Shown here: in pieces, positions 26,280-34,784 of the stretch
Layout of the letters: each line of letters starts with the position of its first letter
Numbering within the stretch: the stretch's first letter is position 1
Origin: a virus
Length of the DNA: 41,671 bases
Direction: 5' to 3' (one strand)
IMG/VR virus record: IMGVR_UViG_3300042554_000812
Location: 1 to 41,671 of that record
The notes under the pieces: generated by a model
What the model was told of the DNA's origin: nothing
Database searches by the model: none
Seen by the model: the letters and a program-made list of their open reading frames with translations, nothing else
Position numbers and translations under genes: made by a program

Positions 26280-27218
26280 ATGTACTACGTATACGTTTAT
26301 AAAGATCCACGCCCCACCAAGAACCAGCAGGCGGTCTATGTTGGAAAAGGTATTGGCGACAGAGCCTGGTATCACTGGAAAGTAAAGGTTAGCCACAACC
26401 GTGGCTTTGGTGCCTTCTTGGCTCTTTTAAGGCGCGAAAAGCTAGAGCCAATCATCCAGTTAGTTAAAGAAGGCTTAGAAGAAGCAGAAGCCTTTTATGA
26501 AGAAATGATGTTGATTGACTTATATGGAAGAAGGGACCTTGGGACCGGCACGTTGTTTAACTTGACCAATGGTGGCGAGGGAACTTCAGGGGCTATTAGA
26601 ACGGAAGAATGGCGAAAAAATATTAGCGATGCAAATAGCACGCCAGAAAAAATAGCTTTGTATAGCGAAGGTCAAAAGCGTAGATGGGCCAATCCATTAT
26701 TCCGCGAACAAACCATTGCAGCCATTCGCAAGGCTCTCCAAGATCCAGAGGTCATAGCTAGACGTGAAGCTGGCAAGGCTGCATTTATTCATACTGAAGC
26801 GTTCCGGCAAACCATGAGCGAAGCTACATCAAAGATGTGGCAAGACCCTGCGTATGTGGAAAAGGTTACCCAAGCACAAAAAGAGGTCCAAGGTACTGAC
26901 GAGGCGCGAAGCCGCAAATCAGAAGCAAGCGTTGCTACATGGGCCAATTCAACCGTCCGTGATAAACGAACCGAGAGTATTAAACGTAGTCGTACGACAG
27001 CCGTGTCCCGCCAAAAGACGAGCGAGCAATCCAAAGCCCAATGGGCCGATCCAGAATATGCGGCAAAGCAAACTGCCAATAACAAAGAAATTGCCAACCG
27101 TGATGAAGTTAAAGCTGCCAAGAAAGCTGCTGCTAAAGCTCTTTGGGCAGATCCTGAATGGCGAGCAAAAATGCTTGCTGCACGTAAGAAACGAATTGAC
27201 ACCCAACCCACAAACTGA
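26280..27218 (+). CDS. GIY-YIG homing endonuclease
   Basis: Start at 26280, with AAGGAG six bases upstream. The 312-residue protein opens with the nuclease domain: MYYVYVYKD, AVYVGKGIGDRAW (GIY-YIG strands), a helix with EEAEAFYEEMMLIDLYGR holding the metal-binding Glu, and LFNLTNGGEG. The rest is a string of DNA-binding repeats of the NUMOD type, each with a Trp-Ala/Asp-Pro or Asn-Pro centre: RRWANPLF, KMWQDPAY, AQWADPEY, ALWADPEW. Such proteins cut at one long site and spread by repair. It sits between capsid and next structural gene, with its own promoter. Confidence 0.92.
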   Translation: MYYVYVYKDPRPTKNQQAVYVGKGIGDRAWYHWKVKVSHNRGFGAFLALLRREKLEPIIQLVKEGLEEAEAFYEEMMLIDLYGRRDLGTGTLFNLTNGGEGTSGAIRTEEWRKNISDANSTPEKIALYSEGQKRRWANPLFREQTIAAIRKALQDPEVIARREAGKAAFIHTEAFRQTMSEATSKMWQDPAYVEKVTQAQKEVQGTDEARSRKSEASVATWANSTVRDKRTESIKRSRTTAVSRQKTSEQSKAQWADPEYAAKQTANNKEIANRDEVKAAKKAAAKALWADPEWRAKMLAARKKRIDTQPTN

Positions 27219-27309
27219 TACAAACAACATACTAGGATTTAACCCATATCGACTGGCCTAGCAGACTTAGTAGAGACGGTATGGGGATGCGCTACTACGC
27301 GGAGTTAAC

Positions 27310-27849
27310 ATGGCAATCACTACCTTTGACGGTCCTATCCGTTCACTGGGCGGCATTTATCAACAAGGCCCGTCCACTATTGTAGAAATCACAGCAAGCA
27401 CTACACTGAATCCAGTGGCCCATGGCGGCAGGATTATTTCTGTTGGTGGCTCGCTTGCAGCTAACGTGGTTCTTACGCTTCCTGCGATTAATACCTCAGC
27501 TAACGTATCTTCGTCAGGTCCTGGCAATGATCCCAATACGGCCAATAACGAAGGTGTTACCTACACCATCTGGGTCCCAACCACGATCTCCACATCGTCT
27601 TTGAAGATTGGAACTAACGGCACAGACCGGTTTGTCGGTTCTATTATGAGCGTTGATACGGATTCGTCAGGCGCCATGGCTGGATTTACGGCTGGTGCAA
27701 ACGATGACTTTATCAACATGAATGGCACGACCACTGGTGGCGTTGCTGGTTCATGGGTACAGATCGTTGCGATTGCAGCTCTTAAGTACATGGTGACGGG
27801 CGTCATCAACTGTACAAGCTCACCCGCTACACCGTTTGCAACGTCTTAA
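27310..27849 (+). CDS. Beta-rich virion protein
   Basis: The 179-residue product is rich in Thr, Ser, Val and Gly (STIVEITASTTLNP, GGSLAANVVLTLPAI, GTNGTDRFVGSIMS) with no Cys except near the end. It resembles short surface or decoration proteins. GGAG lies 6-7 bases before the ATG. It is the first structural gene after the endonuclease insertion. Confidence 0.75.
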   Translation: MAITTFDGPIRSLGGIYQQGPSTIVEITASTTLNPVAHGGRIISVGGSLAANVVLTLPAINTSANVSSSGPGNDPNTANNEGVTYTIWVPTTISTSSLKIGTNGTDRFVGSIMSVDTDSSGAMAGFTAGANDDFINMNGTTTGGVAGSWVQIVAIAALKYMVTGVINCTSSPATPFATS

Positions 27850-27861
27850 TAGGGGCGCATC

Positions 27862-28347
27862 ATGGGGATGCAAACCGATGTTAGGTCATATCACAATTCC
27901 GTATCAGGCATTGCGGTAGCAAGCCGTACGAGACTTAAAGGCGTAGTGATTTCTCCCTCTACGTCTGTAACGTACAACACATCGTTTTGTGATGCTGCTT
28001 CAAAGACGGGTACGTATGATGTGCCGGGAAGTACAACATGCACCGTAACCATTACAAATCACGGGTTGACAACTGGGGATAGAGTTTATTTGGACTTTAC
28101 AACCGGAACAGCCCAAGATGAGGCTTATGTTGTTACAGTGCTTACGGCAAATACATTTACGGTAACGGTTACTTCTGCAACAACTAGCGGTAATGTGACC
28201 ATGTACTCAAAAATTTTGGCGGAATTTGATTGCTCTAACGGTACGGCGTTTTATACATTAATTCCTGGCGAGGGTATTTTGGCCCCGACGGGAATCTATG
28301 TAGGTATACCTAACGTGGCAATCACAACTACCATTTTTTACGGGTAG
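27862..28347 (+). CDS. Beta-rich virion protein, first of a tandem pair
   Basis: The 161-residue product shares layout and motifs with the next gene: QTDVRSYHN against QYDVKSYIA, TRLKGVVIS against VRLKGIMVS, CTVTITNHGLTTGDRVYLD against VTVTINNNGLTNGQRVFLD, and PGEGILAPTGIYVG against PGEGIYCPNGIYVG. The two are clear tandem copies. The central part looks like an Ig-like repeat. A second ATG at 27868 would match the paralog's start better. Role in virion surface inferred. Confidence 0.78.
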   Translation: MGMQTDVRSYHNSVSGIAVASRTRLKGVVISPSTSVTYNTSFCDAASKTGTYDVPGSTTCTVTITNHGLTTGDRVYLDFTTGTAQDEAYVVTVLTANTFTVTVTSATTSGNVTMYSKILAEFDCSNGTAFYTLIPGEGILAPTGIYVGIPNVAITTTIFYG

Positions 28348-28353
28348 ACCGCC

Positions 28354-28839
28354 ATGATGCAATATGACGTTAAATCATATATCGCTAAGGCATCTGGTAC
28401 CGTAACGACATCTGCTGTGCGTTTGAAAGGGATTATGGTTTCATCTGCTACCGTGTCGGCTAGAAACATAGCGGTTACGAACCCGTCGGTTGTTAAGTCA
28501 GGAACATGGAGCCGTTCAGGTACGACTGTGACGGTAACAATTAATAATAACGGATTGACCAATGGGCAGCGCGTATTCCTAGATGTTTCAACGGGAACGA
28601 CGATGCGAGATGGCGTATACGAAGTATCAAATGTGACTACAAACACATTTACGGTAACGTCAGCCACATCAGGAACGGCATCGGGTACAGTAGATATGTA
28701 CACTGATATTTATGTAGAGCTAGACACATTTAATACAGTTGGATTGCCTATATTGGTTCCAGGTGAAGGTATTTATTGCCCAAATGGTATTTATGTTGGT
28801 CTTGGTTCTAGCGTAACGGCGACGGTGTTTTATGGCTAA
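28354..28839 (+). CDS. Beta-rich virion protein, second of a tandem pair
   Basis: This 161-residue paralog of the preceding gene differs over residues 35-60 but keeps the same C-terminal PGEGIY--NGIYVGL. Two adjacent ATGs (28354, 28357) precede QYDVKSY. Only six bases separate the genes. Duplication followed by divergence of the outer part would suit a surface protein; that is inference. Confidence 0.78.
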   Translation: MMQYDVKSYIAKASGTVTTSAVRLKGIMVSSATVSARNIAVTNPSVVKSGTWSRSGTTVTVTINNNGLTNGQRVFLDVSTGTTMRDGVYEVSNVTTNTFTVTSATSGTASGTVDMYTDIYVELDTFNTVGLPILVPGEGIYCPNGIYVGLGSSVTATVFYG

Positions 28840-29086
28840 GACGCCTGCTTGGCAGCGTAAAGAAGGAAAAAACCCGGAAGGCGGCTTAAACGCCAAGGGC
28901 CGGGCTTCTTACAACAAAGCCAATCCAGGTAAGCCGGGTCTTAAAGCTCCTCAGCCAGAGGGCGGTGCGCGTAAGAAATCATTCTGTGCCAGGATGGAAG
29001 GGCACAAAAAAAAGAACACCTCGGCCAAAACAGCTAGCGACCCAGATAGCCGCATTAACAAATCCTTAAGGAAATGGAAGTGTTGA
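28832..29086 (+). CDS. Small basic conserved phage protein
   Basis: The 84-residue product has TPAWQRKEGKNPEGGLNAKG and, after KPGLKAPQPEGGARKK, SFCARMEGHKKK. I recall this set of motifs as a widespread small protein of unknown function in marine and freshwater phages. It is strongly basic and may bind DNA or RNA or sit in the capsid. It overlaps the previous gene by 8 bases. Confidence 0.85.
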   Translation: MAKTPAWQRKEGKNPEGGLNAKGRASYNKANPGKPGLKAPQPEGGARKKSFCARMEGHKKKNTSAKTASDPDSRINKSLRKWKC

Positions 29087-29338
29087 ATGGAAACGGGTGC
29101 TCTGGTTTGGAATCTAATCACATCTTTCTTCGTGGCATTGGTCATGTTCATGATTAAGATGAACCATGATGAGCAAAAGCGCATTCAAATTTTGCTCAAC
29201 AGAACTCGGGAGGAAATAGCCCGTGATCACATCACTCGCGCAGAAGTTAGGCAAGATCTTGAAAAACTTATGGAACGCTTTGACTCAGGCATTGGAAGGC
29301 TTGAAGCAAAAATTGATGCCCTCGCTGAAAGGAAATGA
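29087..29338 (+). CDS. Small membrane protein with coiled coil, holin- or spanin-like in layout
   Basis: The 83-residue product has one N-terminal membrane segment (LVWNLITSFFVALVMFMI) and then a cytoplasmic-type coiled coil (QKRIQILLNRTREEIARD, EKLMERFDSGIGRLEAKIDALAE). This plan is common in tail-region proteins of unknown role and also in some holins. No lysis enzyme gene is recognised nearby, so I do not call it a holin. It follows the previous stop directly. Confidence 0.75.
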   Translation: METGALVWNLITSFFVALVMFMIKMNHDEQKRIQILLNRTREEIARDHITRAEVRQDLEKLMERFDSGIGRLEAKIDALAERK

Positions 29339-29586
29339 TGATGCAAAATGATCCCCGTAAAGGCCGTGGGCGCCATGGCGACACGAACTACAATCCTAAC
29401 TATGACATGGTACCCACCCAAAAAGAACGTGGTGCAATGCAGCAGGAAGTAGAAGACGAGAAGCTACGCAAGATGGACAAGCGCCCTAACCTTGGCCGCA
29501 TGTTCAAAGAAGGCGGGTACGTCAAAGCTGCTGATGGTTGTGCCATGCGTGGCAAGACCAAAGGCAAGATGATCAAAATGGGTTAA
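29335..29586 (+). CDS. Small basic protein with a C-terminal GKTKGKMI tag
   Basis: Three in-frame ATGs (29335, 29338, 29341) follow AAAGGA; the last has the best spacing. The product has HGDTNYNPNYDMVP, a charged middle, and ends KEGGYVKAADGCAMRGKTKGKMIKMG. A like ending is found in the next two proteins. The stop codon TAA is the first three bases of the palindromic element at 29584. Confidence 0.78.
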   Translation: MMMQNDPRKGRGRHGDTNYNPNYDMVPTQKERGAMQQEVEDEKLRKMDKRPNLGRMFKEGGYVKAADGCAMRGKTKGKMIKMG

Positions 29587-29606
29587 TTACGCCACGTGGC
29601 GTAATA
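29584..29606. repeat. Palindromic element copy 4, at a stop codon
   Basis: The core 29586-29605 is perfect. Its leading TAA is the stop of the gene at 29335-29586, and the rest fills most of the 42-base gap to the next gene. This is the only copy not read as peptide. Confidence 0.93.
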
Positions 29607-29628
29607 TAATACTTTAGTAGGGGCGAGC

Positions 29629-30201
29629 ATGAAGCGCAAAGTAAAACGCTACGAAGTCGGTGGAGAGGTTGATTCTTACTCCGAGTACCAAGGTTTTGGG
29701 CAGGTAGGACCAAGGACTATCCAAGAAGACATCAACGCGGCTGCTGAAGAAGAGCGCAAAAAGCCCAAGATCAAAGAAAGTATCAGCGTTTCTGAGTTTG
29801 CAGAGCCTGGTGGCGCTGGATTTTCCAGAACGACGGTTAGCAAAACACCTGCTAAAGCACCGATAGTTACCAAAGAGCAAATGAAGAAAGCCGGGTTTGA
29901 TAACCTGCGTGACTACATGAATGCTCAGCAAGGTCTGACACGTCGCAAAGAAACGCCTAAAGCGGCAAAGCCTGCAAAGTCTGAAGGTCCGGCTATGTCG
30001 TCCTTTGCGCCAGATGAGCGTGCAGCCCGATCAACTAACGTAAGTTATTTACGTAAAGACAGGCTTGGCATGGAGCCAGATATGTATATTGCACGCAGAC
30101 GCATGAAGGAAGGATTTAAGTCAGGCGGCAAGGTTGGATCTGCATCTAAACGAGCTGATGGTATTGCAACCAAAGGCAAGACACGTGGGAAGTACATATG
30201 A
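29629..30201 (+). CDS. Virion-region protein with a C-terminal GKTRGKYI tag
   Basis: The 190-residue product is basic and Pro/Lys/Glu-rich, without clear globular domains until SYLRKDRLGMEPDMYIARRRMKEGF. It ends RADGIATKGKTRGKYI. The tag, preceded by a GGKV turn, is shared with the proteins on either side. It may be an assembly or DNA-contact peptide. It overlaps the next gene by ATGA. Not recognised as a known family. Confidence 0.75.
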   Translation: MKRKVKRYEVGGEVDSYSEYQGFGQVGPRTIQEDINAAAEEERKKPKIKESISVSEFAEPGGAGFSRTTVSKTPAKAPIVTKEQMKKAGFDNLRDYMNAQQGLTRRKETPKAAKPAKSEGPAMSSFAPDERAARSTNVSYLRKDRLGMEPDMYIARRRMKEGFKSGGKVGSASKRADGIATKGKTRGKYI

Positions 30202-30494
30202 TGGATAAGGTCGGACGTGTTATGCGTGAGTTTAAGGAAGGCAAGTTAAAGTCTTCCTCTGGGCAAAAAGTTACCAACCCCAAGCAAGCAATTGCAATTG
30301 GATTATCGGAGCAAAGAGCTATGAAGAAAGAACCTGCAAAGAAGATGGCTGCTGGTGGTTATAAGGCCGGCGGTTCTGTAATGCCAAAGAAAATGGGCGC
30401 GGTTAAAACTGCTGCTCCTTCGATCAATGGCGTTGCAACCAAGGGTAAAACCAAGGGCACCATGATCAAGATGCGTAAAGGTGGTTGCGCTTAA
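30198..30494 (+). CDS. DUF6496-like small basic protein with tag
   Basis: The 98-residue product opens with VGRVMREFKEGKLKSSSGQ and VTNPKQAIAIGLSEQRAM, which I know as the signature of small phage and bacterial proteins labelled DUF6496. It goes on with GGYKAGGSV and ends INGVATKGKTKGTMIKMRKGG. Function unknown; strong positive charge suggests nucleic acid or capsid contact. Confidence 0.82.
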   Translation: MMDKVGRVMREFKEGKLKSSSGQKVTNPKQAIAIGLSEQRAMKKEPAKKMAAGGYKAGGSVMPKKMGAVKTAAPSINGVATKGKTKGTMIKMRKGGCA

Positions 30495-30500
30495 GCTTCC

Positions 30501-33500
30501 ATGGCAACAAGCCAAGATGCATCCGCAGCACAGATAACAGAGCTTTATAGATCCATCCTTGGCAGAAACCCTGACCAAGGTGGTTTTGAGTACTGGGATT
30601 CAACCGGCAAGAGTGCGGATGAGATAGCCTTCATATTGCGCGAAGCAAGGGATAAGGCCGGGTCTGCGGAAAATGCTTTATTTGCTAAGAGCCAAGGTAT
30701 TCTTAAAGATATCAGCGGGCTAGCAAAGAACAATGAGCTGTCAATTACAGACATTGTTAAGTACGCCAAAGACAATAACGTATCGTACCAAGACGTTGTT
30801 CAAGCGGTAGAAGCGTTTATACCTAACGTTACCGTTGATAGCTTGCAATATGAGCAGGCAAGGCAAAACCTGTCTAAGTATGCAGACAGTAAAAATCAAG
30901 TAAGTCTGGTGGATGCTATTAAGGCGGCATCAGAGTTTGGGGTAGACACAAAAAACCTGGCGAAGTTCTTTTCGATGACGCCAGAGGTATTGGCTAATAC
31001 GATCAATACCAATGCTAAGTATCTTGCTGATTCAAAGTTATTTGATACGGTAGCTATTGACCAAGTTGCTGCACTGACAGGGGCCGATTTGTCGGCGCTT
31101 AATGGTGGGAAAAGGTCGTCAGAAATAGGCGCTGCATTAGACGCAGCAAAAGACAGCAAGGGCCAGATTACCTATGCAGATGCGATAGGCGTTGGATCAA
31201 AGCTTGGTTTATCCGACGATGAGTTAGCCGGGTATATAGGTGTCAAACCAGAAGACCTTGCTAACTACAGAACGACGACGGACATTCAGGCAAAGATTAC
31301 TGATGCCAAATCGGATGGCAAGCTGACGCTAGATGAAATTATTGGCATCCAAAGTGATACCGATAAAGACTTTACGCAGTTTGTGCAGGACTACTTTGCT
31401 GGCTCCGCAGAAGAAAAATCTGCGCTGGTATCGCAACTCAATGCAAGAAATAGTTTGACGCCGGAGTTACGTGCCGCACAGGATGCGATTGCCGGCATGG
31501 CAGACCCCAAGACAAACCAGATTGATCTTGGAAAGTTGTATGACTATGCCAAAGCTAATAACTTAAATCCGGCAGACATTGCGGGATTTGTTAACCAGCA
31601 GCCAGATGCGCTAGCTCAGTCATTTGCGGATATACCTGTTAATCGACGATTGCAAGAAGCGTCAGCAGACGGCCTGAGTGTTGATGAGATATTAGGTGAA
31701 GTCGGCACATCAAAGATGTCGATTGAAGATTTTGTTAACCGATACTTGGCGCCGGAAAACAAGCAGCAGCTTATAGAAGCACTTAATACAGAAAGTGCAT
31801 TTACGCCAGAAGAGCGGGCGCTAAGGCGAGACTTTGTATCTCTTGGCCAGCAGACGGGCATGGACAAGGCGCTTGAGTTTGCAAGTCAAAAGGGTCTTTC
31901 TGACGAAGATGCCAGCCGGATATTGGGTATTAATGCGTCAGATATAGGTTCATACCGTAGAAGCGAGTTTATTTCTCAAGGTCTAAATCAAGCCATGGGA
32001 GGTGACAACCAGCTTGGTTATGACGAGATTTACAGGTTCTCAAAAGATAACAACGTACCGCTTGATGAGCTAATTAATTACCTCGGAAACCCTGATGAAC
32101 GAAACACGTTAAAGACAGGCATTCAGAGTTACATTGATGCAGCCGAAGCGGATGCAAAGATGGCGCCAGCAGAAAGGCTTACGCAGCAGCTTACTGATGT
32201 GACTGGTGGCGGTAAGCAATCAGGCGTTTGGGATAAAAACAATGGATGGGATCATCACTTGCAAAAGATGGTGAACTATCTTGAGGGTTATGGCATATCG
32301 GATCTGCGTCAGATTGGAACCAAGGTAGAAAACCGCATGGTTCAAGACTTGGCGCCAGCCATTCAGTCTGGGAATGACTTCAGGCAGACTGATGAGATTG
32401 TCGAAAGCGAAGCGCCGTTTGTTGTGTATTACGACAAATCAACGGGCAAAGAATTACACGCAGTTCCACAGTCGCAAAATGGCGGCTACTGGGAGTTTGG
32501 ATCAGAGGGCCAAGGCAAAGGAAGTACGGGATACTTTATTGGTCCGTCAAGCGGCGGATCAGTTGGCGTAACAAGCTCTTGGCGTGAGAAGTATGGAGCA
32601 CAAGAATACGCACTGCCATTAATGTTTGTTGCGGCTATAGCGGCTCCTTACCTGTTACCTGAGGTTATAGGAACGGCTACTGGCATGACAGCGGCAGAGG
32701 CTGCGTCATTAGGCTTATCAGCTAATAGTGGGCTAGCGGGCATTCTGGTTGAGGCAGGGATGTCCATACCGGCTGCACAAGCGGCTGCAACGGTTATTGC
32801 GAATGGGGTTTACAAAGGCGTCTCAGCAGAGATGGCTGGTGGCGACTTTAACCAAGGGTTTATTGCTGGTGGTATAGCACCGTGGATGGCTCAGTACGCA
32901 ACGAATTGGGCGGCAGATAATTTGCCAACCGGTACAAATCCTGCGGTGGCAAGGACAGTTGGGCTTGCAGTTGGCCAATTAATGTCAACAGGCGAGATTG
33001 ATCCGAAGCAATTAGCTGCTAGTGCTTTGGCGCCACAGGCGGTTGAGAAGTTGGTGAAAGCCACGAATGGTGCTATCACGCCCAATCAAGCTAAGTTGTT
33101 GTTTACAACGCTGGCCACGGGCGGTGAAAACATCACGGCGATGGCATCAAATCCCATGGCTGTATTGAACTTTGTGCAGCAAAACAAGGGATTGTTTGAT
33201 GAGATCCTGACAAACAAACCTATCTCTGAAATTGGCAAGAAACTTAATATCAGTGCGCTTGATAATTCTCAGCAAAAGTTCTTTACTGAAGATGGTGCAT
33301 TGCAATACCCAGGGTCTCGATACGAAGGTACGGAGTTTCCTGAAGTTGCAGGCGAACTTGTGCCAGGCATTCAGCGGGTTAATGAAGACGGATCTATTAG
33401 CGTAGGGCGCGACAAAGAGACGGGGCTAGAGGTTCGCCTAAACCCAGAGACCAATGAGCTTTACACCACACAGAATGTCTGGAACGAACCTGGCACACAG

Positions 33501-34589
33501 GTGTTGATGTATTCATCACGCTACAAGCCTTACGATCCATTTGATATTCAAGACGAAGTGCCTGCTGGTTTAATTACACAGGCCAAAGAGATTAAAGCGC
33601 AGCAACCCATAGGACTTGCAGCAGCACTTTCACCATCAACGTCGTTAAATCAATCGCAAGCGGCTAACGTTAGCACTTCAAACGCGCAGGCTGGACAAAC
33701 CAATCAGCAGGTTGGTGTAACACCAGGAGCAACATCAACAACGCTCGGTAGCCAGCCAGGGGCGGATATGTCGGTGGCTGCTAATGCTGGTAAGTTTGCG
33801 ACGGCCAATGTTCTTTCTGTCAGTCCCGGTACGGCTCAAGCTATTGTCACGGGTCCAGATGGTAAACCGGTTCTTGTAAATGCATCCAATCTTTCGGGGG
33901 CGCAAATCAATGCATTGCAGCCCGGCCAGAATGTTGTGGTGGATACGGCAACAGGAACGATTATTGGCGGCACGCCCGGAACAACCGGCACAGACCTTTC
34001 GCAAAATACTACGGGCACTCCCGCCGGTGGTCTTGGTTCGCTAACGAATGTAAGCGGTGTTCCGTCTGGTGTAACAACAGGCACGCCATTAGGCATAACG
34101 GGCGGTGTGAATGTAATAAACGGCCCTGGTTCAAGCCTAACGACCACAGGTACAAACAATAATGTTTCGGTTAATAATCAAGATGTCAAAACTGATTTGA
34201 CAGATGTTGTGATCGATCAGGATGACAAAGTAGATGTCACAACGACTGGTGGCCAAACGACTGTGCTAGGCGGACAGACAACGGTAACCGGTGGGCAAAC
34301 AACGGGTCCTGGCGCAAAGGTAACGGTTCCTGGTGGGCAGACGACAACCACGGGCGGATTTGATTTCTTCTTCCCTGTTGCAGGCCAACAGCAAACCGAT
34401 TACATTACCTACGATATGCCAACGGTTGGAGCCCCGGAGCTACCGGCGTATAACGCACTTAGTGCGCCAAATTATTTACGTGCAATAGGACCTTACCTAC
34501 CACTTGGTATAGGCGCACTGATGGAGGCTATGAATGCTAGCAAGCAGGGGAATGGGAATAATCAATCCGTCCAAAATGCCCAAGGGTAA
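30501..34589 (+). CDS. Giant multi-module virion protein with DUF4214-like start
   Basis: The 1362-residue protein begins with ITELYRSILGRNPDQGGFEYW, a DUF4214-type repeat start, then many helical units with acidic turns (DAKSDGKLTLDEIIG, SADGLSVDEILG, GGDNQLGYDEIYRFS), some of EF-hand-like look. Near residues 700-820 lie hydrophobic Ala/Gly-rich segments (ALPLMFVAAIAAPYLLPEV, AAQAAATVIANGVYKGV). The C-terminal 350 residues are Thr/Gly/Asn/Gln-rich low complexity with TTGGQTT-type repeats. Size, place and hydrophobic core fit an internal or ejected virion protein, or a tail hub, rather than an enzyme. No lysozyme or transglycosylase motif was seen. Confidence 0.78.
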   Translation: MATSQDASAAQITELYRSILGRNPDQGGFEYWDSTGKSADEIAFILREARDKAGSAENALFAKSQGILKDISGLAKNNELSITDIVKYAKDNNVSYQDVVQAVEAFIPNVTVDSLQYEQARQNLSKYADSKNQVSLVDAIKAASEFGVDTKNLAKFFSMTPEVLANTINTNAKYLADSKLFDTVAIDQVAALTGADLSALNGGKRSSEIGAALDAAKDSKGQITYADAIGVGSKLGLSDDELAGYIGVKPEDLANYRTTTDIQAKITDAKSDGKLTLDEIIGIQSDTDKDFTQFVQDYFAGSAEEKSALVSQLNARNSLTPELRAAQDAIAGMADPKTNQIDLGKLYDYAKANNLNPADIAGFVNQQPDALAQSFADIPVNRRLQEASADGLSVDEILGEVGTSKMSIEDFVNRYLAPENKQQLIEALNTESAFTPEERALRRDFVSLGQQTGMDKALEFASQKGLSDEDASRILGINASDIGSYRRSEFISQGLNQAMGGDNQLGYDEIYRFSKDNNVPLDELINYLGNPDERNTLKTGIQSYIDAAEADAKMAPAERLTQQLTDVTGGGKQSGVWDKNNGWDHHLQKMVNYLEGYGISDLRQIGTKVENRMVQDLAPAIQSGNDFRQTDEIVESEAPFVVYYDKSTGKELHAVPQSQNGGYWEFGSEGQGKGSTGYFIGPSSGGSVGVTSSWREKYGAQEYALPLMFVAAIAAPYLLPEVIGTATGMTAAEAASLGLSANSGLAGILVEAGMSIPAAQAAATVIANGVYKGVSAEMAGGDFNQGFIAGGIAPWMAQYATNWAADNLPTGTNPAVARTVGLAVGQLMSTGEIDPKQLAASALAPQAVEKLVKATNGAITPNQAKLLFTTLATGGENITAMASNPMAVLNFVQQNKGLFDEILTNKPISEIGKKLNISALDNSQQKFFTEDGALQYPGSRYEGTEFPEVAGELVPGIQRVNEDGSISVGRDKETGLEVRLNPETNELYTTQNVWNEPGTQVLMYSSRYKPYDPFDIQDEVPAGLITQAKEIKAQQPIGLAAALSPSTSLNQSQAANVSTSNAQAGQTNQQVGVTPGATSTTLGSQPGADMSVAANAGKFATANVLSVSPGTAQAIVTGPDGKPVLVNASNLSGAQINALQPGQNVVVDTATGTIIGGTPGTTGTDLSQNTTGTPAGGLGSLTNVSGVPSGVTTGTPLGITGGVNVINGPGSSLTTTGTNNNVSVNNQDVKTDLTDVVIDQDDKVDVTTTGGQTTVLGGQTTVTGGQTTGPGAKVTVPGGQTTTTGGFDFFFPVAGQQQTDYITYDMPTVGAPELPAYNALSAPNYLRAIGPYLPLGIGALMEAMNASKQGNGNNQSVQNAQG

Positions 34590-34782
34590 GCTCAAGGCAC
34601 GCCGTGATGACACAGACTTCACAGAGTTCGCTAAAGGTGGACCTGTTGGTTTGTATGCGAACATACACGCCAAGCGCAAGCGTATTGCATCAGGATCTGG
34701 TGAAAAGATGCGTAAGCCAGGATCTAAAGGGGCACCCACGGCAGAGGCGTTTCGCAAGTCAGCATTGACTGCCAAAGGATAA
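34552..34782 (+). CDS. Small basic conserved phage protein
   Basis: I prefer the ATG at 34552 (MGIINPSKMPKGK), as AGGGGA lies just upstream; another ATG stands at 34534. The 76-residue product has KAPRRDD-like charge, GLYANIHAKRKRIASGSG and EKMRKPGSKGAPTAEAF. I recall these motifs from many phages as a small protein near head-tail connector genes. It overlaps the giant gene by 38 bases. Function unknown. Confidence 0.83.
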   Translation: MGIINPSKMPKGKLKARRDDTDFTEFAKGGPVGLYANIHAKRKRIASGSGEKMRKPGSKGAPTAEAFRKSALTAKG

Positions 34783-34784
34783 TC

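Noticed and set aside
29087-29338. Holin call
   Set aside because: One membrane segment and a coiled coil are not enough, and no endolysin gene is recognised in the window.
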